The notes under the pieces are model-generated. The model worked only from the letters and a program-made list of their open reading frames with translations, was not told the origin of the DNA and ran no database searches. Both the position numbers and the translations under genes were made by a program. A stretch of 64,000 nucleotides of DNA from assembly GCA_945877315.1 (NCBI GenBank), contig CAMCRP010000002.1, positions 1-64,000 on the forward strand. Reading direction: 5' to 3'. Source of the stretch: an uncultured Ruminococcus sp. GTDB lineage: Bacteria > Bacillota > Clostridia > Oscillospirales > Ruminococcaceae. Positions 33,989 through 42,410 of the stretch are shown in pieces (the first letter of the stretch is position 1; every line of letters starts with the position of its first letter).

Positions 33989-34191
33989 TAGGAGGCTACG
34001 GACAGCCCGATTTTTTTATTGAAATCACGCTGGCGGAGCTTGAATTTACCGTATAAAAAATAGATAATATAGTTTTTAACGATATTAGCGTATTCGGAAA
34101 TATCGTAATACTCCGACAGCTCCTCAAGAACAGCATTGCAGCTGCCGTCACATAATGCGTCCGCATTGCACAGCCTGTCGCTTATCTCCAT
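33949..34191 (-). pseudogene. Possible C-terminal remnant of an unidentified gene
   Basis: A minus-strand frame (readable a few codons beyond 34191 as CKYELNEIMEI) has good codon use and an acidic helical composition (CNAVLEELSEYYDISEYANI, FLYGKFKLRQRDF). It overlaps the end of the alpha-galactosidase gene by 40 nt and has no start signal. It may be debris of a displaced gene. I do not recognise it. Confidence 0.3.
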
Positions 34192-34242
34192 AATCTCGTT
34201 AAGCTCATACTTGCACGCAAGGACTTAATGGTTATAGAAATG

Positions 34243-34290
34243 CAAAAAAGGAGCGTGAGTTTTTCTCACACTTCCCGATAAATTGGAAGT
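34243..34290 (-). terminator. Terminator of the LUD-domain gene
   Basis: On the minus strand, AACTTCC/GGAAGT and GTGTGAG/CTCACGC form successive hairpins, the second followed by TCCTTTTTTGC. Confidence 0.7.
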
Positions 34291-34294
34291 TTTA

Positions 34295-34918
34295 TTAGTA
34301 TCCCAAGTTCTCATGTATTAGGATTACTTCAAATTCACCAGTCATAGGTTTTTCCCATAATACAGAAAGTCCTCTACATATTCTTTCTGGACTTTTACAA
34401 TCATAACATTTATCCGCTTTTACTGCACAAGGCGTTTTAACTCCTAACCTTTTGGCATTTAACGGAGCCGCAATATTTCTTGCCCTATACAATGCACTGT
34501 CATAATCCTTCTCGATCTTGTTCTCACCAATGACAAAATAAACCTTTTCATGCCCATAAAATATTGATGCAACACGATTACAATTTGCATCTATATTGAC
34601 AATTTCACCACTTTCAGCAATTCCATTTACTGAAGTAATATATATGGATGCTGCGTTTGCCTCTAAGCGAACCTCTTTACTTGTTTTTCCTTCTGGTATC
34701 CTATGATGCCAAAACACCTGATTATGTGTACTTAGCTTTTCAAAAAGTCCCATTTTTTCCAATGTCATAGAACCTGCAAACCCTACAGTTTGATTATCAA
34801 TTTTAGAATTTATATAGCTCGTTGCTTCGGAAGCAGTTTCAAAGCAATTAACTATATAGCCTAACGAAATCAAGTTTTTCTTTATTAAATCAAAATTTCT
34901 TCTTCCCACAATTTTCAC
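34295..34918 (-). CDS. LUD-domain (lactate-utilization-like) protein
   Basis: 207 residues. The body matches the LUD/DUF162 fold: VGFAGSMTLEKMGLFEKL, then LEANAASIYITSVNGIAESGEIVNID (the conserved glycine-rich signature region) and VYFVIGENKIEKD. Cys-rich C-terminal motif CAVKADKCYDCKSPERIC could bind a metal. Stand-alone proteins of this type are common in Clostridia and have no proven reaction. AT-rich codon use differs from the neighbouring sugar operon, which may reflect acquisition. It has its own promoter and terminator. Confidence 0.82.
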   Translation of the reverse strand: MKIVGRRNFDLIKKNLISLGYIVNCFETASEATSYINSKIDNQTVGFAGSMTLEKMGLFEKLSTHNQVFWHHRIPEGKTSKEVRLEANAASIYITSVNGIAESGEIVNIDANCNRVASIFYGHEKVYFVIGENKIEKDYDSALYRARNIAAPLNAKRLGVKTPCAVKADKCYDCKSPERICRGLSVLWEKPMTGEFEVILIHENLGY

Positions 34919-34976
34919 TCCAAATTCACGCGTAAAATTCCGATTTGTCGGGCAGTTTTACTCCCCGATTTATTCC

Positions 34977-35005
34977 ATTATACCACAATCAACAAAAATA
35001 TTCAA
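34977..35005 (-). promoter_or_regulatory. Promoter of the LUD-domain gene
   Basis: On the minus strand TTGAAT, 17 bp, perfect TATAAT, about 60 bp before the start. Confidence 0.8.
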
Positions 35006-35036
35006 GAAAATTATTGTCCGAAAGGTGACAGCAACC

Positions 35037-35225
35037 ATGAAAATCCTTACCCGAAAAAAACTTCAAACGAAAGAAATAAACATTTATGGCACAGATGGCA
35101 AACTGCATACCGAGGATTTCTTTGAAAAATATTTTTCCGATACGAGTGGGGCATATCCAACACTCCCGAACTATGAAACAGGCGGCAGACCTTGTATGCT
35201 TTACAGACTAAATAAAACAGAGTAA
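35037..35225 (+). CDS. Small protein of unknown function (62 aa)
   Basis: ATG 35037 follows AAAGGTGACAGCAACC. The product MKILTRKKLQTKEINIYG... ends CMLYRLNKTE and has a basic N-terminus and acidic centre. It is divergent from the LUD gene, with no family recognised and no clear promoter. It could be a remnant. Confidence 0.4.
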   Translation: MKILTRKKLQTKEINIYGTDGKLHTEDFFEKYFSDTSGAYPTLPNYETGGRPCMLYRLNKTE

Positions 35226-35255
35226 CCAATATACAGTCAATTCCTCAAAAGATGC

Positions 35256-35284
35256 TTGACAATAGGCTGTTAAAATGGTAAAAT
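35256..35284 (+). promoter_or_regulatory. Promoter upstream of the LysR gene, separated from it by a MITE
   Basis: TTGACA, 17 bp, TAAAAT. The family B element at 35315-35436 lies between this promoter and the LysR start at 35470, so the transcript would begin with the element's hairpin. Confidence 0.7.
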
Positions 35285-35314
35285 AAAGAAAAAAATATCG
35301 GAATACAGGTGCTA

Positions 35315-35436
35315 ATACTATACACCCATTAATCACGGGAATCTCTCGGCGCAAAAAACCATAAACGCAAAACTCTTTTCAACAGTTTCGCTTTTTACGC
35401 CGATTTCTTCTCCGTGATTTAAATGGTGTTTAGTAT
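35315..35436. repeat. MITE-like repeat, family B, copy 2
   Basis: 122 bp from ATACTATACACCC to GGTGTTTAGTAT, with internal complementary arms (TCTCGGCGCAAAAAA / TTTTTACGCCGATTTC). Over 90 percent alike by eye to the copy at 40077. Confidence 0.88.
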
Positions 35437-35469
35437 AAAAATTAACAATAATCTGAGGGAGAAAATAAT

Positions 35470-36414
35470 ATGACACTCCAGCAAATGAAGTACATAATAG
35501 CCATAGTCCGCTGCGGCTCAATAACCGAAGCGGCAAAGCAGCTTTTTATCTCCCAGCCAAGCCTGTCAAATGCTGTCAAGGACATTGAAAATGAGATAGG
35601 CATAGAGATATTCCAGCGCTCCGCAAAGGGCATCACTCTGACCATTGACGGCTCGTAATTTCTCTCATATGCAAGGCAGGTGGTGGAACAGGCGGAGCTT
35701 ATGGAGCAGCGTTATCTGAACAAAAAGCCGTCCAAAAAGATATGCTCCGTTTCCACACAGCATTATGCTTTTGCTGTAAATGCTTTTGTGAATGTAATTT
35801 CTCGGCTTGACAACGATGAGTACGAATTTACTCTCCGTGAAACAAGGACATACGAAATTATCGAGGACGTGAAAACATTTCGCAGCGAGCTGGGTATACT
35901 TTATCTCAGCGGATTTAACGAAAAGGTCATAACAAAGCTGCTAAAGGAAAATCATCTGACATTCACTCCCCTTTTCACGGCTGACCCCCATATTTTTATA
36001 AGCACCGCTCACCCTCTTGCAGAGAAAGCTTTTATCACTCTTGACGATCTGGAGGATTATCCCTGTCTTGCCTTTGAGCAGGGTGAATTCAATTCCTTTT
36101 ATTTTTCGGAGGAAATACTAAGCACCGCTCCCCACAAGAAAATTATCCACGTAAGCGACCGTGCCACGCTGTTCAATCTTCTTATCGGACTTAACGGGTA
36201 CACTATATGCACGGGTGTGCTCAACAGCAATCTCAATGGGGATAATATCATTTCCGTGCCGCTGAAAACCGAAGAAAAAATAAATGTGGGATATATCCGC
36301 CATGAGCAGGCATTTTTCAGCAGCTTTGCCATTGCTTATATTGATGAACTGCTTAAAGAAATTGGAATTAGGAAAGTGGAAAGTGGAATTTATGGTGTCT
36401 GCTGCGCCGACTAA
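35470..36414 (+). pseudogene. LysR-family regulator with an in-frame nonsense codon
   Basis: Reading one frame throughout, the N-terminal helix-turn-helix (MTLQQMKYIIAIVRCGSITE to QRSAKGITLTIDGS) is interrupted by TAA at 35656-35658. The same frame resumes as FLSYARQVVEQAELMEQRYL and continues through a full substrate-binding domain to 36414. Relatives have Glu at the TAA position (GxEFLxYARxV), so one G-to-T change would explain it. The ribosome binding site GAGGGAG is intact. The final ~12 residues (VESGIYGVCCAD) are encoded by an inverted repeat. Neighbouring metF/metE suggest a former regulator of methionine synthesis, but this is inference. Sequencing error remains possible. Confidence 0.85.
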
Positions 36415-36462
36415 TTTTAAGTCGTCTGCCGCAGGCTGCACAATAATTCCACTTTCCACTTT
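36373..36462. repeat. Inverted repeat with perfect 18-bp arms between lysR and metF
   Basis: AAAGTGGAAAGTGGAATT at 36373-36390 is exactly complementary to 36445-36462. The interior has smaller GC-rich palindromes (CGAC...GTCG, GCAGGCTGC). It supplies the LysR C-terminus and reaches the end of metF, and may act as a terminator between the convergent genes. A similar AGTGGAA-type inverted repeat lies at 2409-2490. Confidence 0.75.
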
Positions 36463-37331
36463 TAACTTTCAACTTTTAATATGCTTGCCACTGCCTCGCA
36501 TATTTTCTGCGCCACATATGGCTTGTTCATTGTGTAAAGATGAATTCCGTCAACGCCTTGTGAGATAAGGTCAACTATCTGATCTATGGCGTAGGCAATA
36601 CCTGCGTCCCTCATTGCTGTGGGATCATCTCCGTATTTTTCGAGCATACGTTCAAACTTTTTCGGCAGGTTTGCTCCGCACAGTTTTACCATACGTTCTA
36701 TTTGTGTCTTGTTTGTAACGGGCATTATCCCTGCTTCAATTGGCACATTTATCCCTGCAACAGCCGCACGCTCACGGAAATCATAAAAATAACTGTTGTC
36801 AAGAAAAAGCTGGGTTATGAGATGACTTGCCCCCGAATTCACTTTCTGCTTTGTATAACGCATGTCCTCTATCAGATCTGCACTTTCGGGGTGTCCCTCG
36901 GGATAGCAGGCGGCGATAATGTTGAAATCGCCGTTTTCACGGATAAATTCTATCAGCTCGTTGGCATGACGAAACTCACCGCAAGGCGAAATATCCGGAG
37001 AAATATCCCCTCTCAGTGCAAGGATATTTTCAATTCCGTTCGCCTTAAAGCCGTCCAGAATTTCAAGCACATTTTCCTTTGTAAGATTGATACAGGGCAG
37101 ATGCGCCGCACTTTCAAGACCATACTTATTCTTCACATCGGACGCTATCTGCAAGGTTTTTGAGCAGTTCGCACCGCCGCCTGCGCCGTAGGTCACGCTG
37201 ATAAAATCGGGGTGCAGATTTTTCAGTCCGTCAAGAGTTTCGTAAATGGTACTTTCGCTGTCTGAGGTCTTGGGCGGAAATATCTCAAAGGACATTACAG
37301 TTTTATCTTTGAAAAGCTTATTTATTTTCAT
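36462..37331 (-). CDS. metF: 5,10-Methylenetetrahydrofolate reductase
   Basis: The chosen start ATG 37331 gives [20 protein letters not shown]; an earlier frame start at 37388 lies well inside metE. 289 residues, TIM barrel with [21 protein letters not shown] and an FAD-binding [14 protein letters not shown] segment including the conserved Gln. It makes 5-methyl-tetrahydrofolate for MetE. It overlaps the end of metE by 14 nt, an obvious metE-metF operon. Confidence 0.93.
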   Translation of the reverse strand: MKINKLFKDKTVMSFEIFPPKTSDSESTIYETLDGLKNLHPDFISVTYGAGGGANCSKTLQIASDVKNKYGLESAAHLPCINLTKENVLEILDGFKANGIENILALRGDISPDISPCGEFRHANELIEFIRENGDFNIIAACYPEGHPESADLIEDMRYTKQKVNSGASHLITQLFLDNSYFYDFRERAAVAGINVPIEAGIMPVTNKTQIERMVKLCGANLPKKFERMLEKYGDDPTAMRDAGIAYAIDQIVDLISQGVDGIHLYTMNKPYVAQKICEAVASILKVES

Positions 37332-39591
37332 TGCGTACCTCGTCTGCTGCACGGACAAGATTTTCAAGGCTGGGAATGGTTTCAGCATTTCCTCTTGTTT
37401 TCAGTCCGCAGTCGGGATTTACCCACAGCTTTTCTTTCGGGATACGGTCAAGCATTTTGTGAAGCGCAGATTTTATTTCATCTACTGTCGGAACCCTTGG
37501 AGAATGAATATCATACACACCGGGACCTACTTCGGTTCGGAAATTATTTTCTTTCAATACATCAAGTATTGTCAAATCGGAACGGCTTGCTTCAAAGGTG
37601 ATAACATCTGCGTCCATATCGTCGATCTCCTTGATAATGTCCGCAAATTCGCTGTAACACATATGAGTGTGTATCTGAGTTTCGGGCTTTACACCGCTGT
37701 GAACAAGGCGGAAGGCAGGTATTGCCCAATCAAGGTAATCGCTTTTCCAATCGGATTTTCTCAGGGGCAGCTTTTCACGGAGAGCGGCTTCGTCAACCTG
37801 GATAATGCTTATTCCGTTTGCTTCAAGGTCAAGCACTTCCTCACGAATTGCAAGAGCTATCTGAAATGCACTTTCTTTCAGTGAAATATCCTCACGGGGG
37901 AACGACCAGTTAAGTATAGTCACAGGTCCCGTAAGCATACCCTTCATAGGCTTATTTGTAAGGCTCTGCGCATATTTCGACCACTTAACCGTCATAGGCT
38001 TTGCACGGGAAATATCTCCCCAAACAACAGGCGGCTTAACGCAGCGTGTGCCGTAGGACTGCACCCATGCTTTTTCTGTAAAAATATATCCGTCTAAACA
38101 TTCTCCGAAATATTCCACCATATCGTTTCGCTCAAATTCGCCGTGAACAAGCACATCAAGCCCGATCTTCTCCTGCAATGCAACGCAGTCGGCAATTTGC
38201 TTTTTGTTAAATTCCTCATACTGTGGTTCGGAAATTTCCCCCTTTCTAAACGCCGCACGATTGGCTCTGACCTCCGCTGTCTGAGGGAATGAACCGATAG
38301 TTGTTGTGGGCAGAAGCGGCAAATTGAAGCGATTTTTCTGTATCTTTTCACGCTCCGCAAATTCGGGCATACGGACAAAATCCTTTTCTGAAAGTGCCGC
38401 CACCTTTTCACGAACGGCTTCATTCAGGCCGCTCCTCGGCTCGCTGCAAAGTGAAGTATTTGCAATATATTCCGCAGTTTCAAGGGACTGCTCAGAGGAC
38501 AGTATTTTCTTTAATTCCGCAAGCTCGGACAGCTTTTCCTCCGCATATGCAAAATGCTTTTTAACACTATCAGGCAGCTTGCTCTCATTTTTCAGAGTAT
38601 AGGGAACGTGGAGCAGTGAGCAGGAAGTGTTCAGCACAATCTCTCCGCAGTGCTTTTTCAGTTCCGATACAGTTATCAGTGCCTTTCCGTAATGATTGCG
38701 CCAGATATTTTTGCCGTTGATAACTCCTGCAAACAATATCTTATCTTTTGGGAATCCGTTTTCCGTCACAAGCTCAAGGGATTTTTTACCCTCAACAAAG
38801 TCAAGTCCAATACCGTCAAAGTCTAGTCCGCATATCTCGTTATAACAATCACGAACATCTCCGAAATATGTCTGAAGCAAAATTTTTACGCTGCCCTTTG
38901 CGGATAAAATTTTTTTATACAGCGATACAAAAAGTGAAATATCCTCCGCCGACAGATCTGTTACCAAAAACGGCTCGTCAAATTCGACCCATTCTGCGCT
39001 CAGCTCTGCAAATTTGGAAAGATAATCGCAGTAAGCCGCCGAAACGCTGTCAACAAAGTCAGTGACGGTCTTATTTCCCGTAAAGCGCGCAAGTTTAAGG
39101 AATGTGAACGCTCCGATGATGACGGGTTTTGTTTGTACGCCGTTTTTCTGCGATTCAAGAAATTCGTCAAAGGGCTTTTTTCCTGTCAGCTTTATCTCCG
39201 TGTTATCCTCAATTTCGGGAACCATATAGTGATAGTTTGTGTTGAACCATTTTTTCATGGCAAGAGCCTTAACATCGCCGTTTTTGCCCTGATAACCCCT
39301 TGCCATTGCAAAGTATGTATCGAGTTCGGGCAGATCAAGAGCCTTGTACCTTTCCGGAACGGCGTTAAGCAGCACGGCGGTATCAAGCATATTGTCATAG
39401 AAGGAAAAATCATTTGAGGGAATAAAGTCAATACCATTTTCTTTCTGAACGTTCCAATTTTCAAGGCGGATATTTTTCGCCGTTTCAAGCAGACTGTCAG
39501 CGGTGATCTCTTTTCTGAAATACTTTTCGGAAGCAAATTTCAGCTCACGAAGAGCACCTATTCTCGGGTAACCGATTATTGATGTTTTCAT
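37318..39591 (-). CDS. metE: Cobalamin-independent methionine synthase
   Basis: 757 residues, standard length: two TIM-barrel halves, with the N-terminal opening [18 protein letters not shown] and the C-terminal domain opening [16 protein letters not shown]. Zinc ligands are visible in THMCYSEF (His, Cys), a distal Glu and Cys728 in NPDCGLKTR. It transfers a methyl group from methyl-tetrahydrofolate (triglutamate) to homocysteine. First gene of the metE-metF operon, with a LysR-like operator and weak -35 upstream. The convergent LysR gene is broken, so this operon may now be uninduced or controlled otherwise. Confidence 0.95.
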   Translation of the reverse strand: MKTSIIGYPRIGALRELKFASEKYFRKEITADSLLETAKNIRLENWNVQKENGIDFIPSNDFSFYDNMLDTAVLLNAVPERYKALDLPELDTYFAMARGYQGKNGDVKALAMKKWFNTNYHYMVPEIEDNTEIKLTGKKPFDEFLESQKNGVQTKPVIIGAFTFLKLARFTGNKTVTDFVDSVSAAYCDYLSKFAELSAEWVEFDEPFLVTDLSAEDISLFVSLYKKILSAKGSVKILLQTYFGDVRDCYNEICGLDFDGIGLDFVEGKKSLELVTENGFPKDKILFAGVINGKNIWRNHYGKALITVSELKKHCGEIVLNTSCSLLHVPYTLKNESKLPDSVKKHFAYAEEKLSELAELKKILSSEQSLETAEYIANTSLCSEPRSGLNEAVREKVAALSEKDFVRMPEFAEREKIQKNRFNLPLLPTTTIGSFPQTAEVRANRAAFRKGEISEPQYEEFNKKQIADCVALQEKIGLDVLVHGEFERNDMVEYFGECLDGYIFTEKAWVQSYGTRCVKPPVVWGDISRAKPMTVKWSKYAQSLTNKPMKGMLTGPVTILNWSFPREDISLKESAFQIALAIREEVLDLEANGISIIQVDEAALREKLPLRKSDWKSDYLDWAIPAFRLVHSGVKPETQIHTHMCYSEFADIIKEIDDMDADVITFEASRSDLTILDVLKENNFRTEVGPGVYDIHSPRVPTVDEIKSALHKMLDRIPKEKLWVNPDCGLKTRGNAETIPSLENLVRAADEVRNENK

Positions 39592-39625
39592 ATGTGTTAT
39601 TCTTTCATTTTATGATGATATTATA

Positions 39626-39676
39626 ATTATATCACAGTAATTTTTGATAGGGTAACACTAATTTTTTATGGTTAGT
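39626..39676 (-). promoter_or_regulatory. metE promoter with LysR-type operator
   Basis: On the minus strand TATAAT (39631-39626) has only TACCCT at the -35 position, a sign of activator dependence. Just upstream ACTAA (39657-39661) and TTAGT (39672-39676) form a perfect interrupted palindrome, the layout of LysR-family sites. No T-box, SAM or B12 riboswitch is seen in the short leader. Confidence 0.55.
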
Positions 39677-39743
39677 CATAGCTTCAAGATATGACATTGA
39701 ATGTTTTATAGAAATGTTCACAAAAACGGTGAAAATGGAAAAA

Positions 39744-39892
39744 TCATCTCTTCTCCATCAGCTTCTCATTCAAAGCTTGTAACCTATAATAAGCCTCATT
39801 GCAATTATTCTGAAACTTGTCGATTATATCTTGCGGAAAAACAAGAGCGTCTGCATATGAAAGGGGAGGTGGAATGCTTTGAGCAGAGAATT
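39744..39892 (-). pseudogene. C-terminal fragment of an unidentified gene, cut by a MITE
   Basis: A minus-strand frame of about 49 codons (KFSAQSIPPPLSYADALVF, then PQDIIDKFQNNCNEAYYRL and ALNEKLMEKR) ends at TGA 39744-39746. Composition is protein-like and there is no start. The frame begins exactly at the family A element at 39894. I cannot name the family; a mobile-element protein is possible because other MITE copies sit in Mob remnants. Confidence 0.45.
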
Positions 39893-39893
39893 T

Positions 39894-39995
39894 ATACTAA
39901 TAACCAATTAAAAAGTGAATAAAAAATCAAGCAAAAACTTGCGTATATGGTTTTTACGCAGATTTTTTGTCTATACTTTTATTGGTTATTAGTAT
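39894..39995. repeat. MITE-like repeat, family A, copy 2
   Basis: 102 bp from ATACTAATAACCAATTAAAA to TTTTATTGGTTATTAGTAT, with a terminal stem of over 20 bp and TA on both sides. The central segment ACTTGCGTATATGGTTTTTA matches the other copies in inverse orientation. A 73-codon plus-strand frame that ends in it (39701-39922) is judged spurious. Confidence 0.85.
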
Positions 39996-40076
39996 TACGC
40001 ATACAGACGGGAGTGCATTCCCTGCGTGTCTGGGGGAAAGGGAAAGGATAAACGAACCGCTGTTTTTTGATAACTA

Positions 40077-40198
40077 ATACTAAACACCCATTAATCACGG
40101 AAATCTCTTGGCGTAAAAATCCGTAAACGCAAAACTCTTTTCAACAGTTTCGCTTTTTACGCCGATTTCTTCTCCGTGATTTAAATGGTGTTTATTAT
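40077..40198. repeat. MITE-like repeat, family B, copy 3
   Basis: 122 bp, ATACTAAACACCCATTAATC to AAATGGTGTTTATTAT, closely matching the copy at 35315, with complementary inner arms. It lies just downstream of the LacI gene (40264, minus). The 39592-40263 gap contains only the metE control region, the gene fragment and the two MITEs. Confidence 0.88.
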
Positions 40199-40263
40199 AA
40201 CATGAATAGAAAAAGTTTTATAAAAAGAGCCGTGAGAATACCCCTTGAGATATATTTTTGAAA

Positions 40264-41295
40264 TTACATATTATTATTTGTCGTACTTCTCCGAAAAATA
40301 ACAGGTGTAATAACCTTGTGGACAGGCGTTTCAAGAGGAGTTGGTTTTCGCTTTTTTCTCTCGTTTATCTGCATCATCAGCAGTTCCATTGCCTCATTTG
40401 CCATTGCATCTATCTGCTGACCGACCGTGCTTATGGGGACAACAGCTTCTCTTGAAATAGAGGAATTGTCAAAGCCGACTATCTTGTAATCTTCGGGCAG
40501 ATTGCCGTATTTTCTGATAATAATATTAAGCAGAATATTTGCATGGGTGTCGTTTGACATAAAAATACCCTTGCATTTTCCGCTGTATTTTTTCTCTATA
40601 TTTTCAAGCAAACCTTCAATAACAGCAGATGTTTCGGAGTAGCTGTTTCCCATATCCGTAAGTATAAGCTCGTGTGGGATATTTCGCTCTTTGCATATAT
40701 CGCAGAAGCCTGTTATTCTGCCAAAAGCGGGAACGTCCTTTGAAACGTCCGAATTTATATGGATAAGCACATCGCTGCCGCTTTTGACAAGCATTCCCGC
40801 TGCCTGCATACCGCCCATATAGTTGTCTGTATTTACGCTGCAAACATATTTGTCCTCACGCTCTATGGTAACGATAGGAATGTTATAGGTTGCAAGCTCC
40901 TCCGAGGGAATGGTATGGCTGAGAATTATCATTCCCTCAATTTTATAGGCAAGCAGCTCTGCAATATATTTCCGTTCGGTGTCCTTGTTTTCGTTGCCTG
41001 CAAAAACAAGAAACTTATAGCCGTATTTATCGTATGTGGAAAGTATTTTATCCAATACTTCCGAATAATAATGAAGAAAAAGATTAGGTACAATTATGCC
41101 GATAAACTCCGTCTTTCCGTTTGCAAGGATTCGGGCAACCTTGTTTTCCTTATAATCGAGGGCAACAAGAGCATCGGCTATCTTTTGCTGATTTTCAAGG
41201 GTCAGCGAGTCGGGATCGTTAAAATATCTTGATATTGTGGTCTTTGAAAATCCCGTATATTTAGCTATATCATTAAAGGTTACATTCTTTTTCAT
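40264..41295 (-). CDS. LacI-family repressor of the sucrose/fructoside operon
   Basis: 343 residues, ATG 41295 behind AAGGAGGC. Headpiece VTFNDIAKYTGFSKTTISRYFN, hinge, and a sugar-binding core ending with KIVGFDNSSISREAVVPIST. It is divergent from the operon of GH32 hydrolase and fructokinase, and the intergenic region carries perfect GTAACCGGTTAC-type palindromes, the likely operators at both promoters. By context a ScrR-like sucrose or fructose-responsive repressor. Confidence 0.87.
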   Translation of the reverse strand: MKKNVTFNDIAKYTGFSKTTISRYFNDPDSLTLENQQKIADALVALDYKENKVARILANGKTEFIGIIVPNLFLHYYSEVLDKILSTYDKYGYKFLVFAGNENKDTERKYIAELLAYKIEGMIILSHTIPSEELATYNIPIVTIEREDKYVCSVNTDNYMGGMQAAGMLVKSGSDVLIHINSDVSKDVPAFGRITGFCDICKERNIPHELILTDMGNSYSETSAVIEGLLENIEKKYSGKCKGIFMSNDTHANILLNIIIRKYGNLPEDYKIVGFDNSSISREAVVPISTVGQQIDAMANEAMELLMMQINERKKRKPTPLETPVHKVITPVIFRRSTTNNNM

Positions 41296-41348
41296 GCGAA
41301 AGCCTCCTTAAATTTATCATATCACAAAAATCCCGTAATTTCAATAGT

Positions 41349-41371
41349 GTAACCGGTAAAGTAACCGGTTT
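41349..41371. promoter_or_regulatory. LacI-family operator, LacI-gene side
   Basis: Two direct GTAACCGGT units (41349-41357 and 41361-41369) separated by AAA, 55 bp from the repressor start. This suggests autorepression. Confidence 0.65.
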
Positions 41372-41435
41372 TGTGAAATGCGTACAAAAGATAAAAATAT
41401 ATTTGAACATTTTTAATGAAGATGAAAAAAAGCTA

Positions 41436-41499
41436 TTGACATATGACCATATTCGGGTTATACTGTAAACATAAAGTAACCGGTTACTTTACCGGTTAC
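41436..41499 (+). promoter_or_regulatory. Promoter and overlapping tandem operator of the sucrose operon
   Basis: TTGACA (41436-41441), 17 bp, TATACT (41459-41464). The palindrome GTAACCGGTTAC (41476-41487) follows at about +5, then TTT and ACCGGTTAC. Binding there would block initiation. The same unit appears on the repressor side, so looping or cooperative binding is possible. Confidence 0.82.
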
Positions 41500-41534
41500 G
41501 AAAACGACATTTCAAAGACGAAAGGAGCAGGATT

Positions 41535-42410
41535 ATGAAGAAAGCAATATCGGCGGGAATTTCCGCAATGCTGCTTGCAGGGTGCTTGACCGGCTGCGGC
41601 AAAAGCGAAATTCAGCCCGGAGATGTGGCAGGCTTCGACGAGGGCGAGATAAAGCGCAAGACCGATTGGGCGATAAACATTCTCGGTCTTGAGGAATACC
41701 GAAACAGAAAGCCGAAAAATCTTTCGGGCGGTCAGCGTCAGAGAGTTGCGCTGGGCAGAGCTATCGTTAAAAATCAGAAGGTTTTCCTTATGGACGAGCC
41801 TCTTTCAAACCTTGACGCAAAGCTCAGAGTTAGCATGAGAAACGAGATAAGCAAGCTTCACCGTGAGCTTGGCAGCACCACCATTTACGTTACTCACGAT
41901 CAGGTTGAGGCTATGACAATGGCTGACCGTATAGTTATTATGAAAAGCGGCGTTATACAGCAGGTGGGCAAGCCTATGGAGCTGTACGAGCACCCCGCAA
42001 ACAAATTCGTTGCAGGATTTATCGGTTCTCCTCAGATGAATTTCTATAATGTTACTTTGACCGGTGACAAGGTGCATTTTGAAGGCGGCGAAACTATGAC
42101 TGTTCCTGCTTCTGTACTTTCAAAATTGAACGGCAAAAGCGGCGAAATGATAATGGGTATCAGAGGCGAGGACATCAAGCTTGACCCTCAGAGCATTTCC
42201 GTATATGAAGCGGACAAGAAGAGTGCCGTTGTGGAGAATGCCGAGGTAATGGGAAATGAGAATAATCTGTATTTCACCTTCGGCGGCAGTCAGACAATTG
42301 CAAGAGTTTCAAAGTATGAGATAAGCGACGTTGGTGACAAGATAGATTTCGTTTTCAATCCGTCAAGAATACATTTCTTTGACAAGAACACGGAGGTTTG
42401 CTATGTCTGA
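41535..42410 (+). pseudogene. Chimeric ORF: lipoprotein signal of a sugar-binding protein fused to the C-terminal part of an MsmK/UgpC ATPase
   Basis: 291 residues behind AAAGGAGCAGG. Residues 1-37 are a lipoprotein signal (LLAGC, LTGC) as in ABC sugar-binding proteins. From about residue 38 the sequence is MsmK-type ATPase: EYRNRKPKNLSGGQRQR (signature at 63-67), Walker B FLMDEP, the H-loop YVTHD, then the TOBE domain to the end. The Walker A lysine and Q-loop are missing. The simplest explanation is an in-frame deletion that removed the rest of the binding protein, probably two permease genes, and the first ~100 codons of the ATPase. The product could not hydrolyse ATP and might be exported wrongly. 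Confidence 0.85.

Noticed and set aside
39592-39700. SAM, T-box or cobalamin riboswitch upstream of metE
   Set aside because: The leader from the likely start point is under 40 nt, too short for these RNAs; only a LysR-like palindrome is present.
39701-39922. 73-codon plus-strand frame before the MITE at 39894
   Set aside because: It ends inside the MITE and overlaps a better protein-like frame on the other strand; no conserved pattern.
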